This document shows, piece by piece, positions 1-14,446 of a stretch of 64,000 nt of DNA (position 1 is its first letter; each line of letters starts with the position of its first letter). The notes under the pieces are model-generated. The model saw only the letters and a program-made list of their open reading frames with translations. It made no database searches and was not told the DNA's origin. Source of the stretch: Solenopsis invicta (taxonomy: Eukaryota; Arthropoda; Insecta; Hymenoptera; Formicidae); contig NC_052669.1 of the NCBI RefSeq assembly GCF_016802725.1, forward strand, positions 2,318,501-2,382,500. The letters are read 5' to 3'. The position numbers were made by a program, and so were the translations under genes.

Positions 1-1635
1 TAGTCCTTTGCCACACACAAAGTTACACGACATTCTCAGATTATTTTTAAATATTAAACATCTAAAACTAGTTTCACACTTTCCGCAGCATATAACACAA
101 TATCATTCCTGCATCTTAAAAAATGAATATGTGTCGGCCACACCAGTTGATAAGACGAAATAAATGGACTAAAAAAACGGCATCTGAAAGTGACACCATA
201 AATAATTGTTTAATGTGATGTAACGATAAATTTAATATCAATTATTATATAAACAAAAAATAATTATTATTTACTAAAACAAATGGAAGACAAGAGACTC
301 AATTAATACAAATAAATAACATTTAATAATAATAATAGTAATAAATGGTAAATATAAAAAAATAAAAAGTATAACGAGAAAAACCGTAAAATTAGAAAAA
401 GTACAATAGTATTATGACTCTTGTAGATATAATAACTCTCTTATTAGATGATTCCTCATTATTTTTAACTTGAGCGCGTTCACACAAGTGTATCACACAA
501 ATATATGTATAACTTAAGTGCTTTTACTGTTATTTATCATTTTATTCGCTTGATTGTAGTCTTATTGCTAACATTAATTTTATATAATTTATATTACATG
601 TATTATAGATTTTCAATACTGCAGTTTTTATGCGGAATAAGTTATGTATATTTACATACATTGGAATATATTCTGCAATACTTTCTCTTTATTTTGAGTA
701 AATATTAATTTAACATCAAAACACTTTATTTTGTTAAAGTAAAATCAAGTTTTTAAATCTATTTTTGTGAAAAATGTCTCATTATTACCTTTGTTTCTCT
801 TTAACACTATACAATGTCGTCACATTTTTACAACACTTAAATAATATTATATGATATTTTACTTGAGTTTAGAATCAATTGAACAACTCATTGATAAATG
901 TAACCGTTAAGTTTTCAATTTAAAATATTGATTATTAATAAAAATTATACAAAATGTAAATAGGAGACCACCTTTTCCTTTATTATAAAGCCGAAAGACA
1001 GTCACTACTTAAAATATTTAAAATGCCACAAACGATACAAAAAATCTTAACATACTTAAAAATTTTATAATACTAATATATTTTGTCATATATAAATTAT
1101 TGTTAAAAGAATGAAGCTTAACTATACAAAGTATATAAATATCTCTCAATAGCGTTCCATATCACCCTGTTGGAGCAGATCTCACGAGTATTGAAGCAAT
1201 GTTAGTCGAACACGATAGTTTCTTTGAACTAACGTTTATTTCACAGTCAGCACAACTTGTATATATATACAAATATAACATATCAATAATAATAGCGTGA
1301 ATGTTTCGTGAGCGAATAATGTTTTCAGTAAGCAAAATCAAACTCGTGTTGAACATCGTTCGATTAACGGAAACAAGAATAATGTATGAGAATATAATAT
1401 AGCGTACTGCTCGATAGCTTGAGAGCGACTAGCAGAAATTAGGCAGTCGTGCTGCTGAATTTCGACCTTGTCGAACACGCGTACGATACGTGTAATAATA
1501 TTAGCTGTGCGTGTTTGTTTCAAAAATTAAATCTCTACCCAACACACCCAATAAAGCCTTTCATTATTGCCCATAAATATCACTTAACTCCGAATCAAAT
1601 AACAGATTAGAATAGGAGTTTTCTACGATTGAATT

Positions 1636-2097
1636 GTGGAAAAGTTTGAAACTTTTATGTATAATGGTATTATACAAAAGTTTTTAATTTTTCAAGTACA
1701 GATTGCTTTTATGCTATTGCAAAGCATTATTGAATTTGTACTTTACAAGTCACATGTTATCAATAAAAAAATCATAAAATTAATTGCCTCGAGTGAAATT
1801 TATTGCTCCATCAACGTCATTCGTCTTCCCTTTGCGCACGTGCTAAACCAATCCGTCCTCGACGCGACAACAAAGAGAAAGTATATTTACGAGCGGAAAT
1901 TTATCAGTCAAAGAAATTGCGATGTTTTACGCACCATTTCCGATGCCTTTCGACAGCCAGAAGGAATTCGTGATGAAACTTTTCGACTGTGCGAATACTC
2001 AGTGAGTAGGGCCGAGGAAGTTTCTATCGATCACATAGTGGGAAAACTTCAACGGCTCGGCGGATTAAGAGCCTTGACCAGCATGGCACAAACATAA
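1636..2097 (+). other. Isolated 153-codon open frame, unrecognised
   Basis: This is the longest open frame in the first 15 kb. Its second half (about 1800-2097) is less AT-rich than its surroundings and has a mixed, protein-like composition. I do not recognise a domain, signal peptide or membrane segment in that half. A GTGAGT string at about 2001 could be a splice donor inside the frame. It could be a small exon, a 5' non-coding exon, a decayed mobile-element fragment, or chance. I lean to non-coding or decayed. Confidence 0.12.
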
Positions 2098-5046
2098 AAT
2101 TTCACAGAAATCTAGCTACATATATAACGAGCAACCGTATTTCTTAGACATACAGATCCTGCAGCTAGTCCGCATCGGAAAAGAAGGATTTGTAATAGCG
2201 AAGCTGTGCTTTGTCGCGATAAGTAATAGCTGAGAATATATCAAAGGTGAATCGTGACGAAGGAGGAGCTTTAAGCAGCGTTGCAGTCACGACGATCCAT
2301 TCCAGAAAAACATGTGTTCAAAGTTCAAAATGCTTTTTGATGCAAACAAAATCGCTCACTTTTTGCCTGTACCTTAATGTATGACGATTTGTGAAGCCAT
2401 TGCATTATACATGCTGTTGTTGATAACATAAAATGTTGCGATTAAATATTCACTTGTTATTAAAACATCTACTTGTTAAAAGATCAGAATATAAATAAAA
2501 TTTCCATAAAGATCAATATAAATAAAATTTTGTATACAAAAATAATTATTTTTAAAATTTTAAACTCATTAATATGTATGTCAAGTTTTATTTTTTTTTA
2601 ATTACTTTTTCAATTTTTTCTATTGGTTATTTTATTCGCAAAAATCTTCTCTCTAATAAAATTTTAATTAAAATATTATATAATCATATATAAAGATCTA
2701 CATGACACGTGTAATTTGTTTAATAAAAAGAAAGATTGTATTCAATGCCTCTAACAAATTATATTTTGCAAATATTGTGCTATTATAACAATATTTGTTG
2801 ATTATTTGTTTCTGATGCACTCACACTAAATAAACAAACATTTTTTAAATGTTTTTTAAAATTTTTTCTTCAATATAACGTTTATAAATATGTAAAAACT
2901 ATTTAAAAAACATCGTCTGCTGCTTGGGGAATTGATATTTACCAGATTGACTATATACCCGTAAGTAATATCTGAAAGAAAGTAATTTACTCTGTGTACA
3001 AATTTGATATATTTTCAGCAATATGTTAGAAAAAGTTTTAAAATACCCAAAGGAGATCGGATTGAAATTCATTTCGCTATTGATTCTGACCCACAAAACT
3101 CTTGTAATTTATAGACGCAAACCCTTATCAAAGATATGTGGAACATGCGCAAATTCAGTTATTTTCATCATCGTATGCATACCAATGTTTTCGGAGCTAA
3201 TATACTACTGACTTTTTTAAATACATATTCAATCTCTCTCGAATGATATGAATTTTACGTAGATGATTTAGTCTCTTCGATAGAATTTCAAAATAACGTC
3301 ATATTAGTTACAGAATTTCAAACACATGTTATTAAAGCGTGCACCATAATATCGAAATAATTATAATCCAGGGAAAGAGCACGTTTCTATTTTGTTGGCA
3401 AAATTCGCATTGCTTGATATTATTTTGGAACATTTTGTTATCAGAAGATACAATTACGAATTATTCGAAATGTACGAAATTAGTCAAATTGTTTGTCTTA
3501 TTGTTTGTCAATTTCATTTGTGCTATTTATTTCTATAAATTATTATTGATGTATATTTTTGGAAGTTTGTGTCATGTTTATATATTTATTCAAATTATAA
3601 ATACACATTAATCAATTTCATAAAATTTACAATTTTATGATTTTTATTTATATAAAAAATAAGTGTTTATTTTTAATCTAAAGGTTATTTTTCTAAAAAG
3701 AGGAAGCAAATACATATTTAAATATTTATATATATCGTTTATAATAAAAATTTATAATAACTCATTTAAATAAAATATTCTATTTTAATAGTAGAAATTA
3801 ATAGTATAAATAATAAAATTTAATAATAGAAATAAGGAAGAAAAGGAGAGGAAAGAAAGAGAGGAAGTCGTTTTATTTTATCCGCTGTCGTGGTCGAACA
3901 ATGTGATTACGGAGACATCGAATTAATGAAACTTTATCCTCGTTGAGTGACACGTCGAACTTCCGCGGAATAAGGATTCGACAAATACGATTGTACTCGC
4001 GGCTACGTATACAACTTTATTTAGTTCAATACTAGTAAATTTGTAGTATAAACCTGCGAAAATTGAAAATCTTCTACACCAACAAGTAATGAAACAAATA
4101 AATCATCCAAAACCGCAGAGATTTCTATTAAGAGAACACGAATGTTAAAAGCAAAAATAGTGAAATGAAAAATAGTGTTAGTATAGTAAAATACGAAAAG
4201 TGTTAATAAAATACAACAAACCTTTATGTCTATCAAAAATATAATACAATTTTTAATAGATATTATAAAAAAATTAATAAATCCTTTTTTTACACAAGCT
4301 TAATAGTGAATTTGTGAAAGAAAAAGAATGACACCATTAATATATATTTTTACGTGAATTGAATCTTTCATAAAAACGTATTAATACTCTACATTACGCA
4401 TATATTATACGTTATATATACCTAATGAAATCAGTATTTTTCTTTCTAGCTCATAACCAGATAATATATCAATTAATTACGATTTTATATGCAATTTCCG
4501 CGCGCACACGCCAAGAGCACTTCTAATTACCTAATGTACGTTTAACATTTTGATTAATTCAGCGGCACGCACGATATGCGTCATATCTATTAATGCAATA
4601 ATACACAAGTGCATTTACTTAATCTATTCAATGAAAAGTATTTGAAAAGAAAATTTCAAAATGTTACAGTTTGAAATAATGATGTAAACTTCATTATTTT
4701 AACTACCAATCAAATTTTTTTCAATAGTATTTTTGTTCGCTAAAGCAAATATAAATTGATTTTCTTTGAAAATCAATGCAACTTTTATTCATTGGTTGAA
4801 ATTTCAGTATAACGTTCAAATTTTTTTTTCAGAATTTCAAGCATACATACCAGTGTAGAACTAAAATATGATTATTCCTGTCTGACAAATATTTGATTTC
4901 ATTAACATTTCAATTTTACAAGTACTTCCGTCGAAAGCTCTTGCGGAGTTTTGTTCACAAATTTACATCCACTATAGGGCCATCTCAAACTCAGTTCGCG
5001 CTTAGTTTGCTCCAAATAGAGCGACCGTTGAAACAGATGAGTCCTC

Positions 5047-5066
5047 AAAAAAAAAAAAAAAAAAAA
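5047..5066 (+). repeat. Poly(A) tract, 20 bp
   Basis: An uninterrupted run of 20 A residues, seen directly. It could be a slippage tract or the tail of an old retroposed sequence; no matching target-site duplication was evident. Confidence 0.85.
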
Positions 5067-7629
5067 CAGAACGCAATTCTCTCCCGAGCACCAAACTGCA
5101 TGTTAGTAAGGGGATCATTTCATGTGTTTGGAGAAAATTTGTTCTTTTGTTAAATCTTACATATCCGAAACAAGTTGTAACTTCAAATAGTGTAAATCAA
5201 GTGTAATTAATATTTATCGCGTCAAATATAATTTAGTATTGTTCCGACCGCGAGTTATAATACAATATTCATTGAAGCACACATTCGATCAATAAGTGAA
5301 ATTGGCGTTTGCAAATGGACAAAATATATATTGGTGACGACTGTTGCGTTAAGCTTTGAAACACATGTATTACGTCCGTTAAAATTTATTTATTAGTCCA
5401 TTAGTTTCACATTTCTGGAAATTGTGGCCGACTTGTCAACGCTGTTAGACTTCAACTATAGTTAACTATTTATGTCCTTTCTAATAAAAAATATAAAAAG
5501 ATATCAAACTCTTACAAAAGTACAAACAAAAATCAATTGACTTATATGAAAATAATAAAAAGTTTAATAAAACTGATAAATATTGTTACAAAAATATTAT
5601 AAATATTGTACTAAAATATGATATTTATAATACATTATACTAATTTTAATAATATCCAAAATATTCATATGTATATAAATACATATGTTATAGATATACC
5701 ACATGTATAATTTACATAGTGATTGTTTACTTTTGTTATGTCAATATTACTTTAGTCGTACGTGCGTAGTAATAGCATTTGAAATTTATAACTATACACA
5801 TACTAATATTGTAATATTTAAAGACAAAATGATTTGCTGATATTCAATAATACAACTATCAGTCTTAAGAACAATTAATATTGTATTATCGATGTTTTTT
5901 TGAAAAACATGTGAAATATCTAACTTGGCTTATTTTGATAATATTCTGAAATAATTTAAAAAAAGTTGTATTTTATACAAAAATGTTTATATATTACATT
6001 GCAATTTTTTTATTTGAGAAACGTGTGTTTCTAAAGTTTTGGTAGATCTTCGAAATGGTAGACAGTATATATGTGAAACTTCTCTAAAGCAATATTTCAT
6101 GAACTTGAATAAATATATGTATAATAAAATAACTTTGAAATGCACATCATAAATCTACGAGAAATTAGAAGGTAAACTACAAAATAACTACGACATAACT
6201 GTATGTTAATATAATTATCTCGATATCATTTCAAAACGTATTTGCATATCTGTTTATTAAATAAGCGTAAATAAATTCAATAAAATACGTTTGTATATGA
6301 AAGACAGCCGTTAAGGAAAGTTAATTTCATTTTAAATATATAAATAACTGTCTGCATTTATTACAACATAATTTCACGAAAATTTATGCAAAAAGAGCGT
6401 ACTGAAGGATAATTAAATGTATATTTTTATTTAAGAAAGAGATCCGTACATGAGAACAAATATTATCATTAATGGAAAAGTTGAGAGCGGAATTTGAAAC
6501 ATCTGGACCAATGTGGGTCGCCATTAAAAAAGGAGCTTTATAAAAAAGACTTGAACTTTTTGTGCAGTAATATCACAACCGTACTAAGTGCATACTATAA
6601 CTATTGCGTCAAATTATAGCCACATCAGTTTAAACGGGTACTCAAACAGGACGGTTAATGAGCTGATTGTAGAAGATTCTTATCTTGATAAGATATGTTT
6701 GACGAGTGACATGAGAGCTCATTTGCGTTGAGTAGTGGGACAAGCACAAGCGTAATAGCTTCCGTGTAGTTTGCTGCATAGTCGGGCTCAACCAAATTAT
6801 CATAATGAAGATAATGCAAAAAATGACCAAATCGTTCGCTCATTAAGAATGCGGTTGTAATAATTAGATGATAATTTAATTTAAATGAGCAAATAATATC
6901 CGTTAGAATTTTGGAATAGACAACGTTACACATTATAGAAATGAACAAGCATATGGCGACAGTTGCTTTAATAATGGCATTGCATTATGAGAATTAATTT
7001 CAAATTGAATATATTGAATATATATTCTATTCATTGTGGTAAAAATCAGAATGAACATTTTTAAAATTCAAAGACTATATTTTGTTATAATGAGAACATT
7101 ATATCATTTCGATTAAATTAAAATACTTCTCTTAACTACGATACTATATGAATATTGTAATGCTTATAGTAGTATGTACTACTGTAATTCGTGCAAAAGA
7201 GCTTAGTTTACGTTTCTATATATACCTATAATTTCATATTAAGAAAATGCTTAATTATGCTACTTATGACCATTTAACTGTGCACCACTCCGAGAATTTC
7301 GAAAAAATTAAATTACCGCAGTACTTTAAACTTCAGCATTCAGCATCGCTATACTTTCAAAGTAACGCGAAATGGTAAATATATATAAACTTCTTGGTAA
7401 AAAGAATAGGAAAAGCACTCAACGGATAACAAGTAGCTAATCCAGTTTTTTCACAATATAGAACATGTGGTTGGCGTATATTATATGATAAGGATATTAT
7501 GTGGCGAGTATTGTGATATTTTCAATACTCATAAAATATTGTAAGATACTTTCGTGAACTACCCGTGATCTACGTTCCCCCTATAAAAGTTCGATTTTAC
7601 GGTTTATTTTTTGAAGAAATAAGAAAAGT

Positions 7630-7631
<2 letters not shown>

Positions 7632-7660
<29 letters not shown>
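7632..7660. repeat. A-run joined to (TA)n microsatellite
   Basis: A short poly-A run passes directly into about nine TA units. A simple-sequence repeat with no other feature attached. Confidence 0.85.
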
Positions 7661-10600
7661 CAGAAAGGACGGCGATTGCGGAATATATCCGAGGTAGTGG
7701 AATATCATGTTTCTCGTAGTATAATTCCCATTGAATTCCAAGAGCAAACATTAAAATTACGTCGTTACAATCTATTTAAATATTGTACGATGGTTACTGG
7801 TCATTAGTGTTCTGTGTTTCTATAAAACATGAATTTTAGTTTTCTGCAGGTGACAAAAATTTTCACAGATATGCATTCTCTACGTAATTTTCAGAAGTAT
7901 GTTACATATCAATTTTTTAACTTTAGTCTAACTTGAAGGCCTTAAATGTGAATTTCGATTAACATTGCATTTAATGTTTATCGTAATGTGTGTACGCGCG
8001 CGAATTCGGAAAATAAAGTCATATTATATGTGGACTATGATTGTGGAATATGGTCATCCGCCATGTACATCTCCCTGTTTATTAAAAGGAAAGAAATTAT
8101 GTTAAAAAATTATAAGTTTTATTTTAAAAAATTGTTAAACCGAAAACATTATTTAAAGAAAATTTTTTTTAATAAAGTATGTTTTAGGAAATGTTCATAA
8201 AACCTTGTTTTGTGACACTTATTTGTGTGTAAAATCTACGGAAGATCATTAATTTGTTTTCTTTTTAATAAATAAAAATGCCTTTTATGACATCAGTTGT
8301 TAGTATTCCACGATCACTTTATTCTACTAACACATTAGAAAATTATAAATTACTTTCAGTGTATATATCCAATAAACTTGTATTTATAGGGTGATTGGTA
8401 AAACTCTATGACTAATAAATTGGCGGTTAGAATTGTGTCGCATTAATATTTATTGAGTTATTGTCAAAAAATAAAATGATATTCGATAACCCTCTCCTTT
8501 TCTCTATCGCTTTTTCATTTTCTTCTTTTTCTGTTATATACATACAATAAAAATATATCAACTTTAATAAAACATATAAACAATATTATGAAATATAATT
8601 TTGTAACATTTTGTAAAAGTATTTTATTAAAATTTACTTACTCATAATTTATTACTTTTAATGCGATTATTTTTTATATTTGTCAAATAAAATTAATAAG
8701 AAAAAGACAGCAAAATTAGAAAGAAGTATATTCTTTTCGGAATCGTATTCAACAGGTATTCTACCATAAATTTCATTTACAAGATACATATATGCTGTAG
8801 TTTTATTTGGTAATATAAGTTTGTAATCCAATTTTTGTAATTATCCATTTCAGCTCTTTTATTTTTATTTTACTAGAAATTTCAAAGCAAGGCATCTTGG
8901 TTGCAGCTGCTACCTTTTCCATTGTTTCTCCTTTCACTCTACTTCTATATTAAATTGAATTTGCTTTTTATATTCCATGTTTCCTACAAATTGAGCAATT
9001 TGTAGTCACTTAGATGTCACCGTCACTACCTTCAATATTTAATTTACATTTTATAAATATTTTTAACATTCCAATATTCATAGCGTAAATAGTAATTTAC
9101 ATTATTTCTTGGTATTAATACTCAGGTATTTTTTTAATCAATATTTTTAAAAAATTTTACAAATAAAAATAAAAAGTATCATTCATTAATTTCTACAAAT
9201 CTAAAGTCACACATTTGACAAATTTTGATGCAATTATCGTTAATCCATAAATCGTCATACCATAAATTTCCACATCGTTGAAGTTTCTGCATTGAGGCTT
9301 GCAATCCGCTTACGTTTATTACAAACGGTCGATTTTGATTGTTCTGCTAATAGCGTAAATTGAGAAATGTATATCTCGGAAAGTTATCACATATCATTTT
9401 TCATGAAAAGATCATTTATCAAAATCTTACATGCGTCTTAGCAATGGAGATAATTAAGGTTTTTCATAAAATATTAATATTTTAAATTTAGATATAATAA
9501 TACTGCGATAAATAGTTCAAACTATTGTGTCTAAGTTAAAGACACAGAAAAAATTGCTATGTTATTACAGCAATATTCTCTATGTTTGAAAAAGAAACAT
9601 GTATAAATTCTAGTTACATATATTGATATTACTTGTTATTATTAATTTTATATTGAATACAGTTGTTTATTATGCCCATACAGTTCTTACAACCATAGTT
9701 CTTATGATAAGTAATATTCATTATAATAAGTAACAGTTAGAATATCCTCATATATGGTTGTTTCATAATATGATCTGCAATAGAATAAATAGTATGATTG
9801 AGAGATCTATTAGGTATAGTTACACGGCATAGCGCTAAGAATTTGACTCCACAACAGAATAGACAGCACCAATAACTCGCGAAGTATTTTCACACATAAA
9901 ATAAAGTGTGTACTCGTATTATTGTGATCCTTCTTGTGAATTATTTATATCTCCGTCGGCGAAATGTTTGTAGTAGACCAACAGATTAGCAGTAATCGCA
10001 TGAGTATTAAACTTGTGTTCTTCCAGTAAAGTCTACCGATATAACTTATAAGCCAATCTAATAGCAGATTCTGCTAGGTTTCTGCCAATTTGCATCAAAC
10101 TTCTAAATTGCGTGTAAAGCTGCTCTGTTTTTAACACCAATTTGTTGTTGACTGAACTACGTGTGAACAGATTCTATTATGTTTCTGATAGCATACTATC
10201 CTCGTTGTCATCTGATAATATGGTTACAGTATAGTAGATTGTAACATCTATATAGCAACTACATTTGCTAAGGTCGAGACAACCATACAGATCACTTTCA
10301 AAGTATTATAGTTTTTATAACTCTTTTACATAGATAGATGAAAAATACTATTATTATTCTGCTGAAGAAACCTTGATTTTTTTTCTCCGTGAATTTATAT
10401 TTTTAACATTATTAATATTATTATATTCTTCTTATTACGAAAAATAAAATAGTAAATTAAATATTCGATTTGTATAACACTTTTATTCATAGAAATTTAG
10501 AGGTATATTGAATATATTTAATATTTATACTCTCCTCGTTTTTTTGAGTTAATAATATTCCAAAACACAAATAAAATTGAAAGAAAACATTCAAGATTAA

Positions 10601-11136
10601 TTCTTGATATTTTTCTCATATAAATAAATACTGAGAGAAAAATTTTAGTTTTAGAAAAAATAACAAAAATTGCAGTTTCTTCTCAATAGCACGAATATTT
10701 CACTTTATTACAACAATTTTAATTTATTAATTTCTTATGCATTATACTTTAAATAATTACTTATTATTACACTTATTTTATTATACATATTCAAATCATT
10801 TTAGGGATGACAAAGCTTTTTTGTACAGATCAACAAATTTTAATAAAGCAAAAGTACCTCGTTTTTATATTCAAATTGTTAACTCAACCATAACTTCGTA
10901 TAAACTTTCTAAAAGACCAACTTCGCAAAGAATTTCAGTAGCAAAAATTCTGAGTGGCGATGATTTGGATTGTAAATATAAAATATGATATATGATGAAT
11001 ATCTCAAAAGATTTTATGCAATTTATTTGTTACAATTTAAATTAAAATAATTTTCTTTTTGATTTGATAATACACATAATACACATAAATTTCAAATATA
11101 AAATATATTTTTATTTTAAAAAATTATAAAATAAAC

Positions 11137-11141
<5 letters not shown>

Positions 11142-11186
<45 letters not shown>

Positions 11187-11188
11187 TT
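11142..11188. repeat. (CT)n microsatellite
   Basis: About twenty CT units with a TTT interruption near the end. The open frame that crosses it (Ser-Leu repeats) is an artefact of the dinucleotide repeat. Confidence 0.95.
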
Positions 11189-12503
11189 TAGGAAGCAGGT
11201 ATGCATATTTAAACGTTAACTCTTCTGTCATCTACGGGAGGGAGAGCCGAGCCAATCTCAAGCATTTTATATATAGCCAAAAGCTATTTTTTTCATTTTG
11301 TTTTTGTAATTACTCTATTTTGATTTTGTTATTACTGCGTCCTTATTTTTTATTTCATTCAATATTTGTTTCTTACGTTCTTTTTATTTATCTTTTAGTT
11401 ATTTTTTTTGTATTTATTCTTTTTCTCTTTCTTTCTGTAATCATTAAATCCATTATTCAATATTTTTATATTCTTAGAGGGCTTGCTGTAAAATATCAAT
11501 AAAAGTTCAATCAGTCATTCAGTTTGTCTCTCTTCCATATTCTTATAACTAGTTTTGTCTCCAAAATAGAAATTAGGTAAGATCAATTTTGTAATTAGAA
11601 ATGACCGTTCATATAAAAGAGATTTTTATATTATATTTGTGTACAAATTGCATTTACAATTATATATAACCTTTGCATCGATCACAAACCATGTAATTAC
11701 CTATATGATAATGTGTTGCGCATTAGTCTTAAATTTCTGTTCTTTTTTGCGATTGCACTTAGAATGTATCGTGTTATAAAGTCAGTAGTATAATTTATGA
11801 CTATGAAAGATGAGTATCATAAACTCTACTATGACTTTCGCATAATTCAGTGACTAAAACGTTTCACTAAATGTAAATTAAAAAGAAAAAAATGCTTTCT
11901 AATTATTGTTTTTATCCATGTATGAGAATTAAATATGTATTTGATTTAGAAATAGTAAATTATATTTTCTATAATTATATTACTTACTTTCATTGTTAAT
12001 TACTTTTATTGTTAATTAAAATAAAACCTTTATTCTTTTGTGGACACATTAATGATGCAAATTACTGTTAATAATTAATAAAAATTTACAATTTCAAAAA
12101 TCGATATACATATATCCATGTTTGTAGACAATCTCATTGCAAAACAAGAGAGACAATTGATAATGACAACTGATTAATTAATCTATTTTACATACATATT
12201 TTACATCTATTTAACACATTTAACACATAATTTATTTTCAAACAATTTACCATTTAGTACTAGTTTCACAATATCTAATTTAAATGCAATTAGTCTTCTT
12301 TAATCTATGATTATTTAAAAAACAAAATTTTTTATTTTCTAATAAAAGTCAAATTGTACAATTTTTATGTAAAAATATATGATGTATTGCTAACATTTTA
12401 ATAAAATTACGATATAGATACCACAGTTATTAATATGTAACTACTAAGTATCGATTTTAGAAGAGTTCTTTGAAAGTAAATACATGTACTTAAACAAGAG
12501 AAA

Positions 12504-12504
<1 letters not shown>

Positions 12505-12549
<45 letters not shown>
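12505..12549. repeat. (AC)n microsatellite
   Basis: About 22 uninterrupted AC units. The opposite-strand Cys-Val open frame over it is an artefact of the repeat. Confidence 0.95.
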
Positions 12550-12550
<1 letters not shown>

Positions 12551-12723
12551 TACGTACACACAATATACCTCATTACATGCAATCAATGTGGTCTCAAGTA
12601 TCACTATCAAATTTGTGTAACAAGAATATTATTTACATTTCTATCAAAGGAAAGTCATGAAAACACGAGAATAGAAGAGCGTCAAACAACTTCTTGATGT
12701 AGAATAATAATTTTTAATTTATT

Positions 12724-12760
12724 AAGCTTATAAACAGTACTGTGTACTGTTTATAAACTT
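12724..12760. repeat. Near-perfect hairpin, 17-bp arms, 3-nt loop
   Basis: The left arm 12724-12740 and right arm 12744-12760 are reverse complements except for one position (C opposite T), around a TGT loop. Such a tight palindrome may be a cruciform-prone site or an excision/fold-back relic. No open frame or other feature explains it. Confidence 0.85.
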
Positions 12761-14097
12761 AGTAAACAAAACTCTTTCTTTGCATGTACATATATTATTT
12801 GCATTCTTAAATCATGACAAAAATTTGGCCAATTAAAGTACTTTAATAAAAAATAAATAAGTTTTATTACATTATAACAGAGAAAAATTAGCACAATGAA
12901 AAATGACTCCAGTAATAAATATTTTTAAAATTATCATCAAATACATAGATAAATCTAGTCAGTAAATTTGTACCCACTGTTATCTGAATTGTAAATAAGC
13001 ACCGTTAATCAAATTCAGATTGGCAGAGACAAATTGTATTTCAAAAATCTAATAACTTGATTTATGTACGGTGAAGATTTCTTTTAGAGATAGCGTTGAT
13101 GTCAATTTACTATTTGTCGAGAATACCAATGAGTTTTTATAAAAACTATAAAAAGTCATAAACTAACAAATAACAAAACATTTACACAAGAAAAAATTTA
13201 ATTAATAATTTAAATGCAAATAAAATACTGGTAAGATACTGTCTAATGCCAACTTTTAGTATTGAATATCGACGCAGTACACTAAATATTAATATCAATG
13301 TAATACTAGAATATTAAGATAAATTGGCCAAGATTTGAAATATTGCTACAGTATAGAATTACAGTCTCTTTCTCACTCATTCATTTATTCATAACAGTAA
13401 TTCATATCAATAATTGATACATGTTCTCTACATCTTGCAATAGTATCATATATTTATATTGATTTTAAAATTACTGTAATAGTATGTACATTAGTAAAAA
13501 TAAATTTTAATACTGCAATATATATAATACTATGTTAAAATTTATAGCAATATTGTGTATTGCAACAATAGCAAATAATGCTCATTTTTAATACTATAAC
13601 GTTAATAATACTGCACCAAAAATTGATACTGATTCAATATTGCGATTCTCTAATATAGAATCTTTAAAAGCTCGTTCCATCACAAGAACGTTCATTTTTT
13701 TTCTTCTTACTTTTCATGTATTTCTTGATAGTTCCCAGGAATGTGACCTATAACCTGTATATATAAGAAAAAGATGGAGAGAAATAAGCCATGAAGAATA
13801 GAATGGAACTAAGCGGTTAACATTCCGTGTAATGAGGAACGAGAAAAATTTTTTAAATCCCAAAGAACAAAACGAAAAGAATAATGAAAGAATGGTAGGA
13901 AAGAAAGGAGCGTAAAAGGGAAAGGATTGAATTAAATATGTTAAAAAACATCAAGAACACAAGAAAATACAATAGATGTCAAGCCTTAAGTGGTTGCATT
14001 ACTTAGAATGCACTGCGCGGTATTTCTATGCACGAGAGAATCGCGCGTCCCTCTGATAAAGGAGTCCTGTACCTCTTTGTGCTACCAAACAATCTTT

Positions 14098-14208
14098 CAA
14101 TTTCAGTACAGACGAAAATCTACCGGCAGTATACTTGTTCAATATCAATGACCGACAAACATCTATTGTCAATTTCAGTACTGACATGAAAATCTAACGA
14201 TGCTATAC
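14098..14208. repeat. Two diverged direct repeats, about 38 bp
   Basis: Copy one (14098-14134) and copy two (14170-14208) both begin CAATTTCAGTAC, share GAAAATCTA, and end near a GC/GCTATAC or GCAGTATAC string. They are offset by 72 bp. The block sits in a stretch (about 13220-14330) unusually rich in TACTG/CAGTA words, suggesting an older decayed tandem repeat. Confidence 0.6.
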
Positions 14209-14407
14209 GCTGGGTTAATACTGCTCAATACCAAACCATATATTAGGCTAATATCACATTGTTATTTTAAAATTGGTCCGCTACAGGACCAGTACTAAAA
14301 TGTAGAAACCATTTTTTCGGTATAAAATTAATGTTTCACCAGTATTTAATACTTAACGTGTTTTTCCTATTTGGAAATTGGAAATAGTTATCAAATTATC
14401 TTGACTA

Positions 14408-14446
14408 CTTTATAATATTATTTTATAATATTATTTTATAATATTA
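14408..14446. repeat. 13-bp tandem repeat, three copies
   Basis: Three consecutive copies of TTTTATAATATTA (the first starting CTT instead of TTT). A short AT-rich tandem array, seen directly. Confidence 0.85.

Noticed and set aside
505..708. Hydrophobic 67-codon frame considered as a TM1 exon
   Set aside because: No Gly-Asn motif, no suitable donor leaving one base, and composition explained by AT-rich DNA.
6642..6948. Overlapping minus-strand frames as a chemoreceptor pseudogene
   Set aside because: Neither frame shows a recognisable receptor motif.
11137..11502. 121-codon open frame starting with Ser-Leu repeats
   Set aside because: The start is the translated CT microsatellite and the rest is Phe, Leu, Ile and Tyr-rich, typical of T-rich DNA.
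12407..12610. Minus-strand frame with Cys-Val repeats
   Set aside because: Product of the AC/GT microsatellite.
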